Source: an uncultured Prevotellaceae bacterium (GTDB lineage Bacteria; Bacteroidota; Bacteroidia; Bacteroidales; Bacteroidaceae). From it: 64,000 bases of DNA. The stretch is taken from positions 1 to 64,000 of the forward strand of contig CACYKA010000001.1 in NCBI GenBank assembly GCA_902774795.1, written 5' to 3'. Each line of letters starts with the position of its first letter. The first letter of the stretch is position 1. The position numbers were made by a program, and so were the translations under genes. Below the pieces are notes generated by a model. That model made no database searches, was not told the origin of the DNA, and saw only the letters and a program-made list of their open reading frames with translations. This document shows positions 22,537 through 32,595 of this stretch, piece by piece.

Positions 22537-24210
22537 ATGGAAGACTCTCAGGAAAAGCATATCTATGCTACTAAGGAAGAGGTGCTCGATCGCGTGAAAG
22601 AGCTGGCTCACGGTGAAGAAGAAATAACCAAAGCAGAACTGGACCATCTGAAGACGGCATTCTACTTTCTGCTGAACCAAGAACGCGAAGCGGCCCAAAA
22701 AGAATATCTGGACAACGGCGGGGATGCTGCTGCATACGTTTTGGAGCAAGACCCAAAGGAGGAAGAATTCAAGGCCGAGATGGCACTCATCAAGGATAAG
22801 AGACAACAGCTGTTCAAGCAGCGCGAAGAGGAGAAACAGGCTAATCTGAAGCGCAAGCAGGAAATCATCGAGCGCATAAAGGCCCTCACAGCCTCTGAGG
22901 ACATTCACGAGGCATACAAGGAGGTGAAGGCCCTGCAGGATGAATGGCACGAGATAAAGTCTGTACCTCCAGAGAACGCAGCAGAGCTGTGGAACAACTA
23001 CAAGTTGTGCCTGGAGCAGTTCTATGACTTGCTGAAACTGAACTTCGAAGCTCGCGAATATGACTTCAAGAAGAATCTTGAGGCAAAGACCGCACTCTGC
23101 GAAGCAGCAGAGAAGCTGGGGGCTGAAGAGGATGTGGTAAGTGCTTTCCACAGTCTTCAGGAGCTGCACAACCAGTTCCGTGAAATCGGTCCTGTTGCAA
23201 AGGAACTGCGCGAAGAAATATGGCAACGCTTCAAGGCTGCCAGCACCGTAATAAACAAGCGTCACGCCGACCATTTCGACGGCATACGCAAGCAGGAAGA
23301 GGAGAACCTTGAGAAGAAGGCTGCCCTCTGCGAGAAAGTGGAGATGATAGGTACTGAAGGCCTCAAGACCAGCGCAGACTGGGAGGCAAAGAGCAAGGAG
23401 ATTATCGACATCCAGGCAGAATGGAAGAAGATTGGTTTTGCACCTAAGTCCATGAACGTCAAGATTTTCGAACGTTTCCGCGCTGCATGCGACCAGTTCT
23501 TTACCGCTAAGAACGAATTCTTCGTAAAACTGAAGGAGGGTTTCCAGGAGAACATCGCCAAGAAAGAGGAACTGGTGAAGGCTGCACAGGCCCTACAGGA
23601 CTCAACAGAATGGAAGGCTACGGCTGACAAGATGATGGAACTGCAGAAGGAATGGAAGACTGTCGGTATGGTACCACGTAAGATCGGTGACCAGCTGTGG
23701 AACGATTTCCTCGCTGCATGCAACAAATTCTTCGAGGCTCGCAATGCCGCTATGGCCGACTCTCGCTCAGAGCAGCATGACAACCTGAAGAAGAAGAAAG
23801 AGGTGGTAGAGAAAATCAAGGCTCTGGCTGAAAACGACGAGGAATGCACACAGGAAGCCATCAAGGCCCTGCAGGACGAATTTGCCGCTATTGGTCACGT
23901 TCCTTTCAAAGACAAGGACAAACTCTACGCTGCTTATCGCGAGGCTCTTGACGAGGCTTACGGCAAGATGAGAAAGGTACGCAGAAGCCAACAGCCAAAG
24001 GCCAATGGCCAACAATCAGACAGAAGAGGAGGCTCTGCTGTTTCGGCTCAGAAACTCTACAACGACAAAAAGGAAGAACTTGCAACCTATGAGAACAACC
24101 TGCTGTTCCTGACTGCTTCAAGCAACAAGGGCAACAGCCTCATCGACCAAATGAAACAGAAGGTTGAACGCCTCAGGAAAGAACTGGAGGAACTGAAGGA
24201 AAACCTGTAA
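22537..24210 (+). CDS. DUF349 coiled-coil protein
   Basis: This 557-aa cytoplasmic protein is highly charged and helical, with repeated DUF349 units of about 70 residues. Each unit has a recognisable LQDEWHEIK, LHNQFREIGPV, IQAEWKKIGFAP, LQKEWKTVGMVP or LQDEFAAIGHVP signature followed by W-x-x-F/Y and a cysteine (at least five units, about 140-480). The C-terminus (about 510-557) is another coiled coil. DUF349 proteins have no firm function in Bacteroidetes. Residues around 484-495 (QQPKANGQQ) are encoded by a word repeat and form a linker. A strong terminator follows at 24294-24334. Confidence 0.88.
   Translation: MEDSQEKHIYATKEEVLDRVKELAHGEEEITKAELDHLKTAFYFLLNQEREAAQKEYLDNGGDAAAYVLEQDPKEEEFKAEMALIKDKRQQLFKQREEEKQANLKRKQEIIERIKALTASEDIHEAYKEVKALQDEWHEIKSVPPENAAELWNNYKLCLEQFYDLLKLNFEAREYDFKKNLEAKTALCEAAEKLGAEEDVVSAFHSLQELHNQFREIGPVAKELREEIWQRFKAASTVINKRHADHFDGIRKQEEENLEKKAALCEKVEMIGTEGLKTSADWEAKSKEIIDIQAEWKKIGFAPKSMNVKIFERFRAACDQFFTAKNEFFVKLKEGFQENIAKKEELVKAAQALQDSTEWKATADKMMELQKEWKTVGMVPRKIGDQLWNDFLAACNKFFEARNAAMADSRSEQHDNLKKKKEVVEKIKALAENDEECTQEAIKALQDEFAAIGHVPFKDKDKLYAAYREALDEAYGKMRKVRRSQQPKANGQQSDRRGGSAVSAQKLYNDKKEELATYENNLLFLTASSNKGNSLIDQMKQKVERLRKELEELKENL
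23989..24016 (+). repeat. CAACAGCC..GGCCAATGGCC word inside the DUF349 gene
   Basis: This in-frame word encodes QQPKANGQQ. A nearly identical word occurs at 63554-63575 (QQPEANG), and a related one in ruvA at 24821-24855. Confidence 0.75.
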
Positions 24211-24282
24211 AGGTTATAGGTTATAGGTTAAAGGTTATAGTTGATAGATAATAGATAACAGATAATAGTTTATAGACTTAAA
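24208..24282. repeat. GGTTATAGGTTAAAGG and GATAATAGATAACA word repeats
   Basis: The words begin at the TAA stop of the DUF349 gene and continue up to the terminator hairpin. Confidence 0.8.
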
Positions 24283-24293
24283 AACATTAATAA

Positions 24294-24334
24294 AGTGCGC
24301 GCACACACAATATTACGTGAGTGCGCGCGTTTTT
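24294..24334 (+). terminator. Intrinsic terminator after the DUF349 gene
   Basis: GCGCGCAC (24297-24304) pairs with GTGCGCGC (24321-24328). After one A-A mismatch three more pairs (CAC with GTG) close a loop of eight bases, and a T-run follows at 24330-24334. It separates the DUF349 transcript from ruvA. Confidence 0.9.
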
Positions 24335-24370
24335 ATATCGGTGCATCTTATTCCCCGCACGCATACACGC

Positions 24371-24997
24371 ATGATAGAATATATTAAAGGCGAACTTACA
24401 GAAATAACCCCTACGGCAGCCGTCGTAGAGACAAACGGTATAGGTTATCTGCTCAACATTTCCCTGAATACATACTCTGCCATTCAGGGCAAGAAAGAGG
24501 TGAAGTTATATGTTGACGAAGCCCTCGTAACAGGCGGACGCGACGACAGCTTTACTCTATACGGATTCTACAACAAACAGGAACGTGAACTCTATCGTAT
24601 GCTTATTACCGTCAGCGGTGTGGGAAGCAATACTGCACGCATGATACTCAGCGCCACAAGTGCCACAGAACTGGTGAACATCATCGCTTCAGGCAACGAG
24701 AAAGCCCTGAAGGGAGTTAAGGGAATAGGCCTCAAGACTGCACAGCGCATCATCGTCGATTTGCGTGACAAGATGACACAGAGCGGTATTATTGCCGACG
24801 TAATGCAGGACGGCGCAATTGCCAACAGCCAGCAGCCGGCAATCAACAGCCAAACAAAGGAAGAGGCCGTCGGAGCCCTCACCATGCTGGGATTTGCTGC
24901 TGCGCCAAGCAATAAGGTAGTGAATGAAATACTTCAGGCACATCCCGACATGCCTGTTGACCAAGTGATAAAGCAAGCGCTGAAGATGATCAAGTAA
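24371..24997 (+). CDS. ruvA: Holliday junction branch migration protein RuvA
   Basis: This 208-aa protein has an OB-fold N-domain ([20 protein letters not shown]), helix-hairpin-helix motifs ([17 protein letters not shown] and [23 protein letters not shown]) and a C-terminal RuvB-binding domain. It binds four-way junctions with RuvB and RuvC during recombination repair. The start at 24371 is chosen because the 18 extra codons upstream come from the terminator leader. The linker before domain III contains an in-frame word repeat ([10 protein letters not shown]). Its stop is immediately followed by the sprA ATG. ruvC is at 47336. Confidence 0.95.
   Translation: MIEYIKGELTEITPTAAVVETNGIGYLLNISLNTYSAIQGKKEVKLYVDEALVTGGRDDSFTLYGFYNKQERELYRMLITVSGVGSNTARMILSATSATELVNIIASGNEKALKGVKGIGLKTAQRIIVDLRDKMTQSGIIADVMQDGAIANSQQPAINSQTKEEAVGALTMLGFAAAPSNKVVNEILQAHPDMPVDQVIKQALKMIK
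24821..24855 (+). repeat. GCCAACAGCC word inside ruvA
   Basis: Two to three copies of AACAGCCAGCAGCCGGC-like words encode [10 protein letters not shown] in the flexible linker between RuvA domains II and III. Confidence 0.7.
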
Positions 24998-27900
24998 ATG
25001 AAGAAGTTGGCTATCATAATGATGCTTATGCTGGTTGTTGCGAATTACGCAATGACCCATTTGAGCGTGGCACCAAATGAATATGCCGACAAAGATGACG
25101 ACGACAAGGTAACCACCGACAATGGTATCAAGCCACGATGGAAGATACAGAAGACGACACCTGTGACTTACGATGACCTGAAGCAGAATCCTTTGGATTT
25201 GGAGCGCCCAGAGAACCTGAAGCAGGAAGTAGAATACAATGACACCCTTGAACGCTACGTCATCGGAACAAAGATGGGAAACACCTGGGTTGCGGCCCCC
25301 ATCATGATGGATCAGAAGGAATTCACCAAGTGGACGGAAAAAAATCTCTTTGCAGACTATTTCCGCAAGAAGAACTCTGAGATATTCGAGCAGAAGGGTA
25401 AAGAGAAGTTTGACTTTACCGATATGCATTTCAGCCTCGGCCCTGCCGAAAAGATTTTCGGCCCCGGCGGCATCAGGGTAAAGACACAGGGTACTGCAGA
25501 ACTGAAGTTGGGAGTAACCCTCAAGAGTATCGACAACCCATCGCTCCCGATACGTAACAGGAAGACATCAACCATCGACTTTGACGAGAAGATAAACATC
25601 AACGTCACAGGTAGCATCGGTGACAAGATGAGGATGAACCTTAACTACAACACCGACGCGACTTTCGACTACGATGCCCAGAACCTGAAACTGAAATATG
25701 AGGGCAAGGAAGACGAGATAATAAAGCTTGTAGAAGCAGGAAATGTATCGTTCCCAAGCAATTCCTCACTCATTCAGGGAGCACAGTCGCTCTTTGGTGT
25801 CAGGACAGACATGCAGTTCGGAAAACTGAAACTGCAGACCGTTGTATCACAGAAGAAATCAACATCATCGAGTGTAAACACCAAGGGCGGCACACAGACC
25901 ACCCCGTTTGAGATAAACGTTGCCAACTACGAGGAAAACCGTCACTTCTTCATGGGTATGTATTTCCGTGAGAACTACGACAGGTGGATGGCAACACTCC
26001 CCTCTCCTACTACGGGCGTTACCATCAACCGCGTCGAGATTTGGGTAACAAACAAGACCGGAACATCATCCAACACCCGCGACATCATAGCTTTTGCAGA
26101 ACTTGGCGAGAGTGCTTCGGCTGACAATCCTAACAGAGGTCGTGTGGCAGGCACCAGCAGCGCGCCGCAGAATTCATCCAACGGCCTTTACAGTCAGTTG
26201 AACAGTCAATATGCGGAGGCCCGAATTGCAAGTCTGGCAAACGAGGCTCTCGCCGGCAGCGGCATCAACTACGAGAAGATTGAGAAGGCCCGCCTGCTTT
26301 CCACATCGGAATATACCGTCAACAACGCAATGGGCTACATCTCCCTGAAGACCCAATTGCAGACGGACCAGGTACTGGCCATCGCATACGAATACACCCA
26401 GAACGGCGTAACTCATCAGGTGGGTGAATTCTCTGCTGACAACAACGATGCCTCACAGGCTATTTTCGTAAAGTCGCTCAAGAATGCCGCCAACACACCG
26501 TCACAGCCTAACTGGTCGCTGATGATGCGTAACGTATATTACCTGTCCACAAACATCCAGAAGGAGAAATTCAAACTCGACATCAAGTACCAGAGTGACT
26601 CCATCGGTGTATATGTCAACTACATCCCTGAGCCAAGCGTCAAGACGATTCCTCTCATCAAGTTGCTGGGAGCCGACCGTCTCGATGCAAACAATAAGGT
26701 TAAGAGCAACGGCTACTTCGACTTCGTGGAAGGCTTTACCGTGACCAACGGCCGCGTATTCCTGCCTAAGGCAGAACCGTTCGGTTCAGCATTAGCAACA
26801 GAATTGTCTGCACGAGGTGCATACAATGAGAAGTACATCTACCAAGAGCTCTACGATACCACGAAGACTGCCGCCAAGGCCAATGCCGAGAAGAACAGAT
26901 ACAAGCTCGTCGGACAATATAAGGGTTCTGCTGCCAACGTTATTTCCCTGGGTGCATACAACGTGCCTCAGGGTAGTGTCGTAGTTACTGCAGGCGGCGT
27001 AACGCTTACCGAGGGTTCCGACTACTCTGTTGACTACAGCGCAGGCGAGGTGACGATTCTCAACCAGAGCATCATCGATGCAGGCACAGCGATCAATGTA
27101 TCACTTGAGAGCGACAGCGACTACGGCATGCAAAGAAAGACGATGTTCGGCATCAACTGGGAATACGACTTTTCCAAAGACCTTCAGTTGTCGGGTACCC
27201 TGCAGCACCTCTCCGAGCAGAGTCTGACGACAAAGGTGACAACAGGTAGTGAGCCTATGACCAACACCCTTGTGGGCTTCAATATCAACTGGAAGAAGGA
27301 AAGCCAGTGGCTCACCAACATGCTCGACAAGATACCATTCCTGCATGTCAAGGAGCCTTCACAGATACAGTTCAATGCTGAGTTTGCAAAACTCTTCTCA
27401 AAGATAAGCAGCGGAACACAGGACAATGCGTCATACATTGACGACTTCGAGAGCAGCACCAACTACATAGACATCGCCACCCCGACATCGTGGACGCTGA
27501 GTAGTGTACCTACAAAGAACAAAGACCAGGCTTGGAACGGCATGAATCTCAACAGAGGCACTCTGGATGCCGGCAAGTACAGGGCTCGCCTCGCATGGTA
27601 CTATGTTGACCCGTTGTTCACACGCCGCTCTTCATCACTTACGCCGGCGCACATCAAGAACGACCTCGACCAACTCTCCAACCACTACGTTCGTGAGGTA
27701 TATGTCAGTGAGTTGTATCCTAACCGCAGCCAGAGCACCTACAGCGGAGCAACGGCAACGCTCAACATTCTCAACCTGGCATACTATCCAAAGGAACGCG
27801 GACCATATAACTTCAATACCGACCTCGGCGACGACGGTAAGTTCAAAGAGAGCGACAAGGACCTCACATGGGGCGGTATGATGCGCAAGCTCGACCAGAA

Positions 27901-30900
27901 CAACTTCGAGGAAGCTAATATCGAGTACATAGAATTCTGGATGATGGACCCATTCATCTATCACAATCAGGACGGCACCAGCGCAAAGCATACAGGACGC
28001 CTGCATTTCAACCTTGGTGACATCAGCGAGGATATTCTCCTCGACGGAAGGAAATTCTATGAGAGCGGTCTGCCTGTCTCCACTTCCACCACAACAAGGA
28101 TAGACTCAACATCATGGGGTAAGATACCTGTTGAGAATACCGTCACCTATGCCTTTGCCACCACGTCAGGTTCACGTGCAAAGCAGGACTTGGGTTTCAA
28201 CGGACTTAACGACTCCGAGGAGTTGGCTTGGGAAGGATATGCTGACTTTGCAAACCGCGTCTCTACCATGAACGAGGATGTACGAGAAGTCTTCCAGAAA
28301 GACCTCGCAAACGATAACTACCACTATTTCCGTGGTTCCGACTGGGATGACATGAAGGCTTCCATCCTTGACCGTTACAGATACATCAACAACCCTCAGG
28401 GCAACTCTCCCGACTCTGACAACAGAACAGAGTCATACGACACTTCCTACAAGTCGGCACCTGATATAGAGGATATCAACCAGGACTACACCCTCAACGA
28501 GGGCGAGAACTATTATGACTACGTCGTAGAGATCGACCCGAACAAGATGAATGTTGAATCACGCAACTACATCGTCGATTCGCGAGTATCGTCAGTAGGT
28601 CTGAGAAACGGAACCCGCGAGAATGTAACGTGGTATCAGGTACGAATTCCTATCAACAGCGGAACACGCGTTGGCACAATCAACGATGTCTCTTCCATAC
28701 GTTTCATGCGTATGTATATGGAAGGTTTCGAAGAGGAGACAATACTTCGTATGGCTGACCTCGCACTCGTTCGCGGCGACTGGCGTATCTACGACCAGCA
28801 GCTGGCAGGTGCCGCTACAAAGGGCACAGAAACTTTATCGGCATCTGTAGTGGGTATCGAAGCCAATAACGACAAGAAGCCTGTCAACTACGTCCTGCCT
28901 CCAGGCATCTCACGTGTCGTTGACCCTTCACAGCCACAGCTGACCGAGAACAATGAGCAGGCCATGAGGTTCGACGTAGGCCAGATGGGACATAATGCTG
29001 CCGTAGCAGTATATAAGAATACCAACTACGACATGCGCTACTACAACCGCCTGCAGATGTTCGTTCACGCCAACGCCCTTGAGGTCAACAGTACCAACCT
29101 GCAGAACAACCAGCTGGCGCTCTTCGTACGTCTCGGTTCCGACTATAATAACAACTACTACGAGTACGAGATTCCTCTGAAGCTTACTCCTCCGGGCAAA
29201 TACAACGGCTACGTTGGTGCCGACTGTGCTGCAGTATGGCCGAAGGAGAATATGCTCGACATCGACCTGAAGAAACTCACCAAGGTCAAGAAGTCACGAA
29301 ACTTGCTCAAGGCTGAGGGCAAGACCACCTTGACACAGCTTTACTCCGAATACGATCCCGACAACCAGGCAAACAAAATCAGCATCAAAGGTAATCCATC
29401 GCTGGGAACAGTTGCCACCATGATGATTGGTGTCAGGAATCTCTCTTCAGAAACCAAGGACGGTGAGGTATGGGTCAATGAGTTGCGTCTTCTCGAACCT
29501 GAAAGCGAAGGCGGCTGGGCTGCTGCTGCCAACCTCAACGTGCAGCTCTCCGACCTCGGAAGCGTACAGGCATCAGGTAAGTATATCAGCGACGGCTTCG
29601 GCGGACTGGAGCAGAAGGTTACCGAGCGCTCTCAGGACAAGTATGGCACCTATTCCATAACCACAAGCCTCGAACTGGGTAAGTTCTTCCCTGAGAAGGC
29701 TAAGGTTACTATACCTTTTTATTATAGTGTGACAAAGGAGCGTACCTCTCCTAAGTATAATCCGCTGGATACCGATATGCTGCTAGAGGACGCCCTTGAG
29801 AGTGCTACCGACAAACAGGAAAGGGACTCTATCGAGAGCATCGCCGTTGCCAAGACTGTCAGCAAGAACCTGTCACTCTCCGGCGTTCGCTTCGGCATTG
29901 CCACAAAGCGCCACCCGATGCCTTACGACCCCGCTAACTTCTCGTTCTCTTACAGCCACTCCATGAAGCACTCCGACGGACAGACCATCGTCTATGACAA
30001 CGAGGACAGCTGGCGTGGAGCCATTAACTACTCGTGGGTACCAGTTTACAAGCCTTTCGAGCCGTTCAAGAAGATGAAGACGAAGTCGAAGTATGCAGAC
30101 ATCCTGAAGAAGTGGGCACTCAACTACCTGCCTCAGAATATCTCTGCAAATACCGAGATGACACGCAACTATAGCGAGAGGCTCGAACGCGACCTCGAAA
30201 ATCTTGAGCAGGTCAACGACTCTCTTGTCACCTATTCTTCACAGTTCCTGTGGAACAGAGACCTGTCCTTACGTTGGGATTTGACAAAGAACCTGCACCT
30301 CTCATTCCAGAGTGCTACACGCGCAGAGATTGAAGAGCCGAAAAACATACGCCAGATAAACAAAGACCTGGCTCCTGACGACTATACCGTTTGGAAGGAC
30401 TCCGTATGGCAGAGCATCAAGCACATGGGTACTCCACTCGACTACAACCAGCAATTCACCGCATCCTACAAGTTGCCGCTGAACATGATGCCTATCTTCG
30501 ACTGGCTCAATGCCGACGGTACATATAACTCCACATACCACTGGGCACGTGGCTCCGAAGACGAGAATGGAGAGATAAAGTACGGTCACACCATAACCAG
30601 CAACCGCACCATCAACATCAACTCCACGATGGCGATGGAGAAGCTCTACAACCACGTGCCGTTCCTCAAGAAGGTGAATGAGAAATTTGCAAAAAGTTCC
30701 AAGAATACCGGTGCTACGAAAAAGAAGCCTGCCATAAAGAAACCGAAGGTCGGCGCGGACGCTGAGGAAGGCGATGATGCTGACGGAAAGAAGAAGAAAG
30801 TAGCCAAACCTACCGAAGAAGAAAAGGAGAAAGAGAAGGAGGCTATAGTAAAGAAGAATACGTTCAGCAAACTCGTAACCATAGGTGCCGACACCTCCGT

Positions 30901-32590
30901 CGTCATCACTCACGGAAAGAAGACCAAGCGCATCGTCGTCTCTGCAAAAGACGAGAATGGCAAGGCCATACCTGTGAAGTTCAAGAAGATTGACGCCAAC
31001 AAGATTATGGTCTTCAACAAGGCCAACTCTGCCGTCAAAATGAAGGTTTCAGTTCTTGCCCTTCAGCCGCTTGAGGAAAAGGGCTGGTATAAGGCTGCCG
31101 AGTATGTGGCACGCTTTGCCATGATGGTTCGCAACATCTCAGCATCTTACAAGAATCAGTACTCCCTCACCCTGCCGGGCTTCATGAATAATGTGGGTGA
31201 CGCCTTCGGTCAGAAGCATGTAGGCGATGCAATGTCCCCTGGTCTCGACTTCGCTTTCGGATTCATCGATGACAGCTATATAGATAAGGTACGCAATAAA
31301 GGTTGGCTCCTGTCATCCGAAGAATACTCTGCTCCTGCTACCATCAGCAAGACCGAGGACCTGCAGCTTAAGTTTACCATCGAGCCGTTCAAGAATCTCA
31401 AAATTGACATGAATATGGCTCACACCCATACGCAAGCAAAGTCCATACAGTATATGTATGAGGGCAGCCCAACAACTCATACCGGCTCGTTCTCCATGAC
31501 GACGATATCCATATCCTCAGCCCTTGATGGCATAGGTAATGCCGACAATGGTTTTCATTCTTCTGTATTCGAGAAATTCTGCAACTCTCTTGAGGGCTAC
31601 AGAGAGCGCGTTCAGGCTCAGTACGAGAACACCATCTATCCTCAGGGAACAACCTACGCAGGAGCACGCTATGATGCTTCAAAGACACCTGTGGAGCTCT
31701 ATTCTTCCGACGTCATGATACCTGCATTCCTCAATGCCTATACCGGTTACAAGAGTCTGAAGGTATTCCCAACTATCGCTCGCATGCTTCCTAACTGGAC
31801 AATGAAGTACAGCGGCCTGTCCAACCTGCCTTGGTTCAGAGACCATTTCAAGAGCATCAACATCAATCACGGATACAAGAGCATCTATGCTGTGGGTGCA
31901 TACAGTTCATACTCTACCTTTAAGTCTATCATGGGCGATGAGATAGGCTTCATCAACAGCACCACGACGGGCAATCCTGTGCCTAATTCCATGTTCAACA
32001 TCTCTACCGTGAGCATTAACGAGGCCTTCTCTCCGCTTCTCGGAATGGATGTCACTTTGCCTAACAACCTCACCATCAAGGCCGAATACCGTACCACCCG
32101 CGTCATGACGCTCTCAATGACTTCTGTACAGCTCAACGAGACCCTCTCCAAAGACTGGGTTGTAGGCTTCGGATATAAGATTGCCGACTTCCGCTTCTTC
32201 CGCAGCAAAGCAAGACTCCTGGCGGCAAAAAATGCCAAGAGTGCCACAGGCAACGGTGATGATGACAAGAAGTCTGGCTCCAAAGCCAATACCTCTACCA
32301 CACAGACCAATAAGAGCAAGGGATTTGCCCACGACCTCAACCTGCGTCTCGACTTCTCCTGGCGCAAGCAGGCTGCCATAACACGTGACATTGCGACAAT
32401 ATCGTCACAGGCTACATCGGGAAACACAGCCTTCAAACTGGCATTCACAGCCGACTACAGCCTCTCACGACTGCTCACCATGAGTTTCTATTATGACAGA
32501 CAGAGCAACACCCCATTGCTCTCCGCATCATCATACCCGACAGTCACTCAGGACTTCGGACTTTCTATGAAATTCTCATTAACCAGATAG
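24998..32590 (+). CDS. sprA: Gliding motility/T9SS outer-membrane translocon protein SprA
   Basis: At 2530 aa this is the size of SprA/Sov, the very large outer-membrane barrel through which the type IX secretion system exports proteins with a C-terminal signal. It begins with a signal sequence. Known family stretches are visible in the early region (FTDMHFSLGPAEKIFGPGG, GVTLKSIDNPSLPIRNRKT, YNTDATFDYDAQNLKLKYEG) and later (YIDDFESSTNYIDIATP). It ends in strands closing with LSMKFSLTR. Residues about 1895-1955 are a Lys/Glu-rich low-complexity insert. It directly follows ruvA (no gap) and precedes nadB by five bases. Confidence 0.95.
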   Translation: MKKLAIIMMLMLVVANYAMTHLSVAPNEYADKDDDDKVTTDNGIKPRWKIQKTTPVTYDDLKQNPLDLERPENLKQEVEYNDTLERYVIGTKMGNTWVAAPIMMDQKEFTKWTEKNLFADYFRKKNSEIFEQKGKEKFDFTDMHFSLGPAEKIFGPGGIRVKTQGTAELKLGVTLKSIDNPSLPIRNRKTSTIDFDEKININVTGSIGDKMRMNLNYNTDATFDYDAQNLKLKYEGKEDEIIKLVEAGNVSFPSNSSLIQGAQSLFGVRTDMQFGKLKLQTVVSQKKSTSSSVNTKGGTQTTPFEINVANYEENRHFFMGMYFRENYDRWMATLPSPTTGVTINRVEIWVTNKTGTSSNTRDIIAFAELGESASADNPNRGRVAGTSSAPQNSSNGLYSQLNSQYAEARIASLANEALAGSGINYEKIEKARLLSTSEYTVNNAMGYISLKTQLQTDQVLAIAYEYTQNGVTHQVGEFSADNNDASQAIFVKSLKNAANTPSQPNWSLMMRNVYYLSTNIQKEKFKLDIKYQSDSIGVYVNYIPEPSVKTIPLIKLLGADRLDANNKVKSNGYFDFVEGFTVTNGRVFLPKAEPFGSALATELSARGAYNEKYIYQELYDTTKTAAKANAEKNRYKLVGQYKGSAANVISLGAYNVPQGSVVVTAGGVTLTEGSDYSVDYSAGEVTILNQSIIDAGTAINVSLESDSDYGMQRKTMFGINWEYDFSKDLQLSGTLQHLSEQSLTTKVTTGSEPMTNTLVGFNINWKKESQWLTNMLDKIPFLHVKEPSQIQFNAEFAKLFSKISSGTQDNASYIDDFESSTNYIDIATPTSWTLSSVPTKNKDQAWNGMNLNRGTLDAGKYRARLAWYYVDPLFTRRSSSLTPAHIKNDLDQLSNHYVREVYVSELYPNRSQSTYSGATATLNILNLAYYPKERGPYNFNTDLGDDGKFKESDKDLTWGGMMRKLDQNNFEEANIEYIEFWMMDPFIYHNQDGTSAKHTGRLHFNLGDISEDILLDGRKFYESGLPVSTSTTTRIDSTSWGKIPVENTVTYAFATTSGSRAKQDLGFNGLNDSEELAWEGYADFANRVSTMNEDVREVFQKDLANDNYHYFRGSDWDDMKASILDRYRYINNPQGNSPDSDNRTESYDTSYKSAPDIEDINQDYTLNEGENYYDYVVEIDPNKMNVESRNYIVDSRVSSVGLRNGTRENVTWYQVRIPINSGTRVGTINDVSSIRFMRMYMEGFEEETILRMADLALVRGDWRIYDQQLAGAATKGTETLSASVVGIEANNDKKPVNYVLPPGISRVVDPSQPQLTENNEQAMRFDVGQMGHNAAVAVYKNTNYDMRYYNRLQMFVHANALEVNSTNLQNNQLALFVRLGSDYNNNYYEYEIPLKLTPPGKYNGYVGADCAAVWPKENMLDIDLKKLTKVKKSRNLLKAEGKTTLTQLYSEYDPDNQANKISIKGNPSLGTVATMMIGVRNLSSETKDGEVWVNELRLLEPESEGGWAAAANLNVQLSDLGSVQASGKYISDGFGGLEQKVTERSQDKYGTYSITTSLELGKFFPEKAKVTIPFYYSVTKERTSPKYNPLDTDMLLEDALESATDKQERDSIESIAVAKTVSKNLSLSGVRFGIATKRHPMPYDPANFSFSYSHSMKHSDGQTIVYDNEDSWRGAINYSWVPVYKPFEPFKKMKTKSKYADILKKWALNYLPQNISANTEMTRNYSERLERDLENLEQVNDSLVTYSSQFLWNRDLSLRWDLTKNLHLSFQSATRAEIEEPKNIRQINKDLAPDDYTVWKDSVWQSIKHMGTPLDYNQQFTASYKLPLNMMPIFDWLNADGTYNSTYHWARGSEDENGEIKYGHTITSNRTININSTMAMEKLYNHVPFLKKVNEKFAKSSKNTGATKKKPAIKKPKVGADAEEGDDADGKKKKVAKPTEEEKEKEKEAIVKKNTFSKLVTIGADTSVVITHGKKTKRIVVSAKDENGKAIPVKFKKIDANKIMVFNKANSAVKMKVSVLALQPLEEKGWYKAAEYVARFAMMVRNISASYKNQYSLTLPGFMNNVGDAFGQKHVGDAMSPGLDFAFGFIDDSYIDKVRNKGWLLSSEEYSAPATISKTEDLQLKFTIEPFKNLKIDMNMAHTHTQAKSIQYMYEGSPTTHTGSFSMTTISISSALDGIGNADNGFHSSVFEKFCNSLEGYRERVQAQYENTIYPQGTTYAGARYDASKTPVELYSSDVMIPAFLNAYTGYKSLKVFPTIARMLPNWTMKYSGLSNLPWFRDHFKSININHGYKSIYAVGAYSSYSTFKSIMGDEIGFINSTTTGNPVPNSMFNISTVSINEAFSPLLGMDVTLPNNLTIKAEYRTTRVMTLSMTSVQLNETLSKDWVVGFGYKIADFRFFRSKARLLAAKNAKSATGNGDDDKKSGSKANTSTTQTNKSKGFAHDLNLRLDFSWRKQAAITRDIATISSQATSGNTAFKLAFTADYSLSRLLTMSFYYDRQSNTPLLSASSYPTVTQDFGLSMKFSLTR

Positions 32591-32595
32591 AAGAT

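Noticed and set aside
22504-23274. Long open frame of 256 codons antisense to the DUF349 gene
   Set aside because: It is a mirror of the highly charged helical coding strand, with Leu/Cys-rich nonsense composition, no promoter and no family motif.
24294-24334. Alternating GCGCGC stretch considered as a regulatory Z-DNA site
   Set aside because: Pairing and the T-run show an ordinary intrinsic terminator.
30302-30913. Open frame antisense to sprA
   Set aside because: Its sequence is the complement of the Lys-rich insert and flanks; no independent support.
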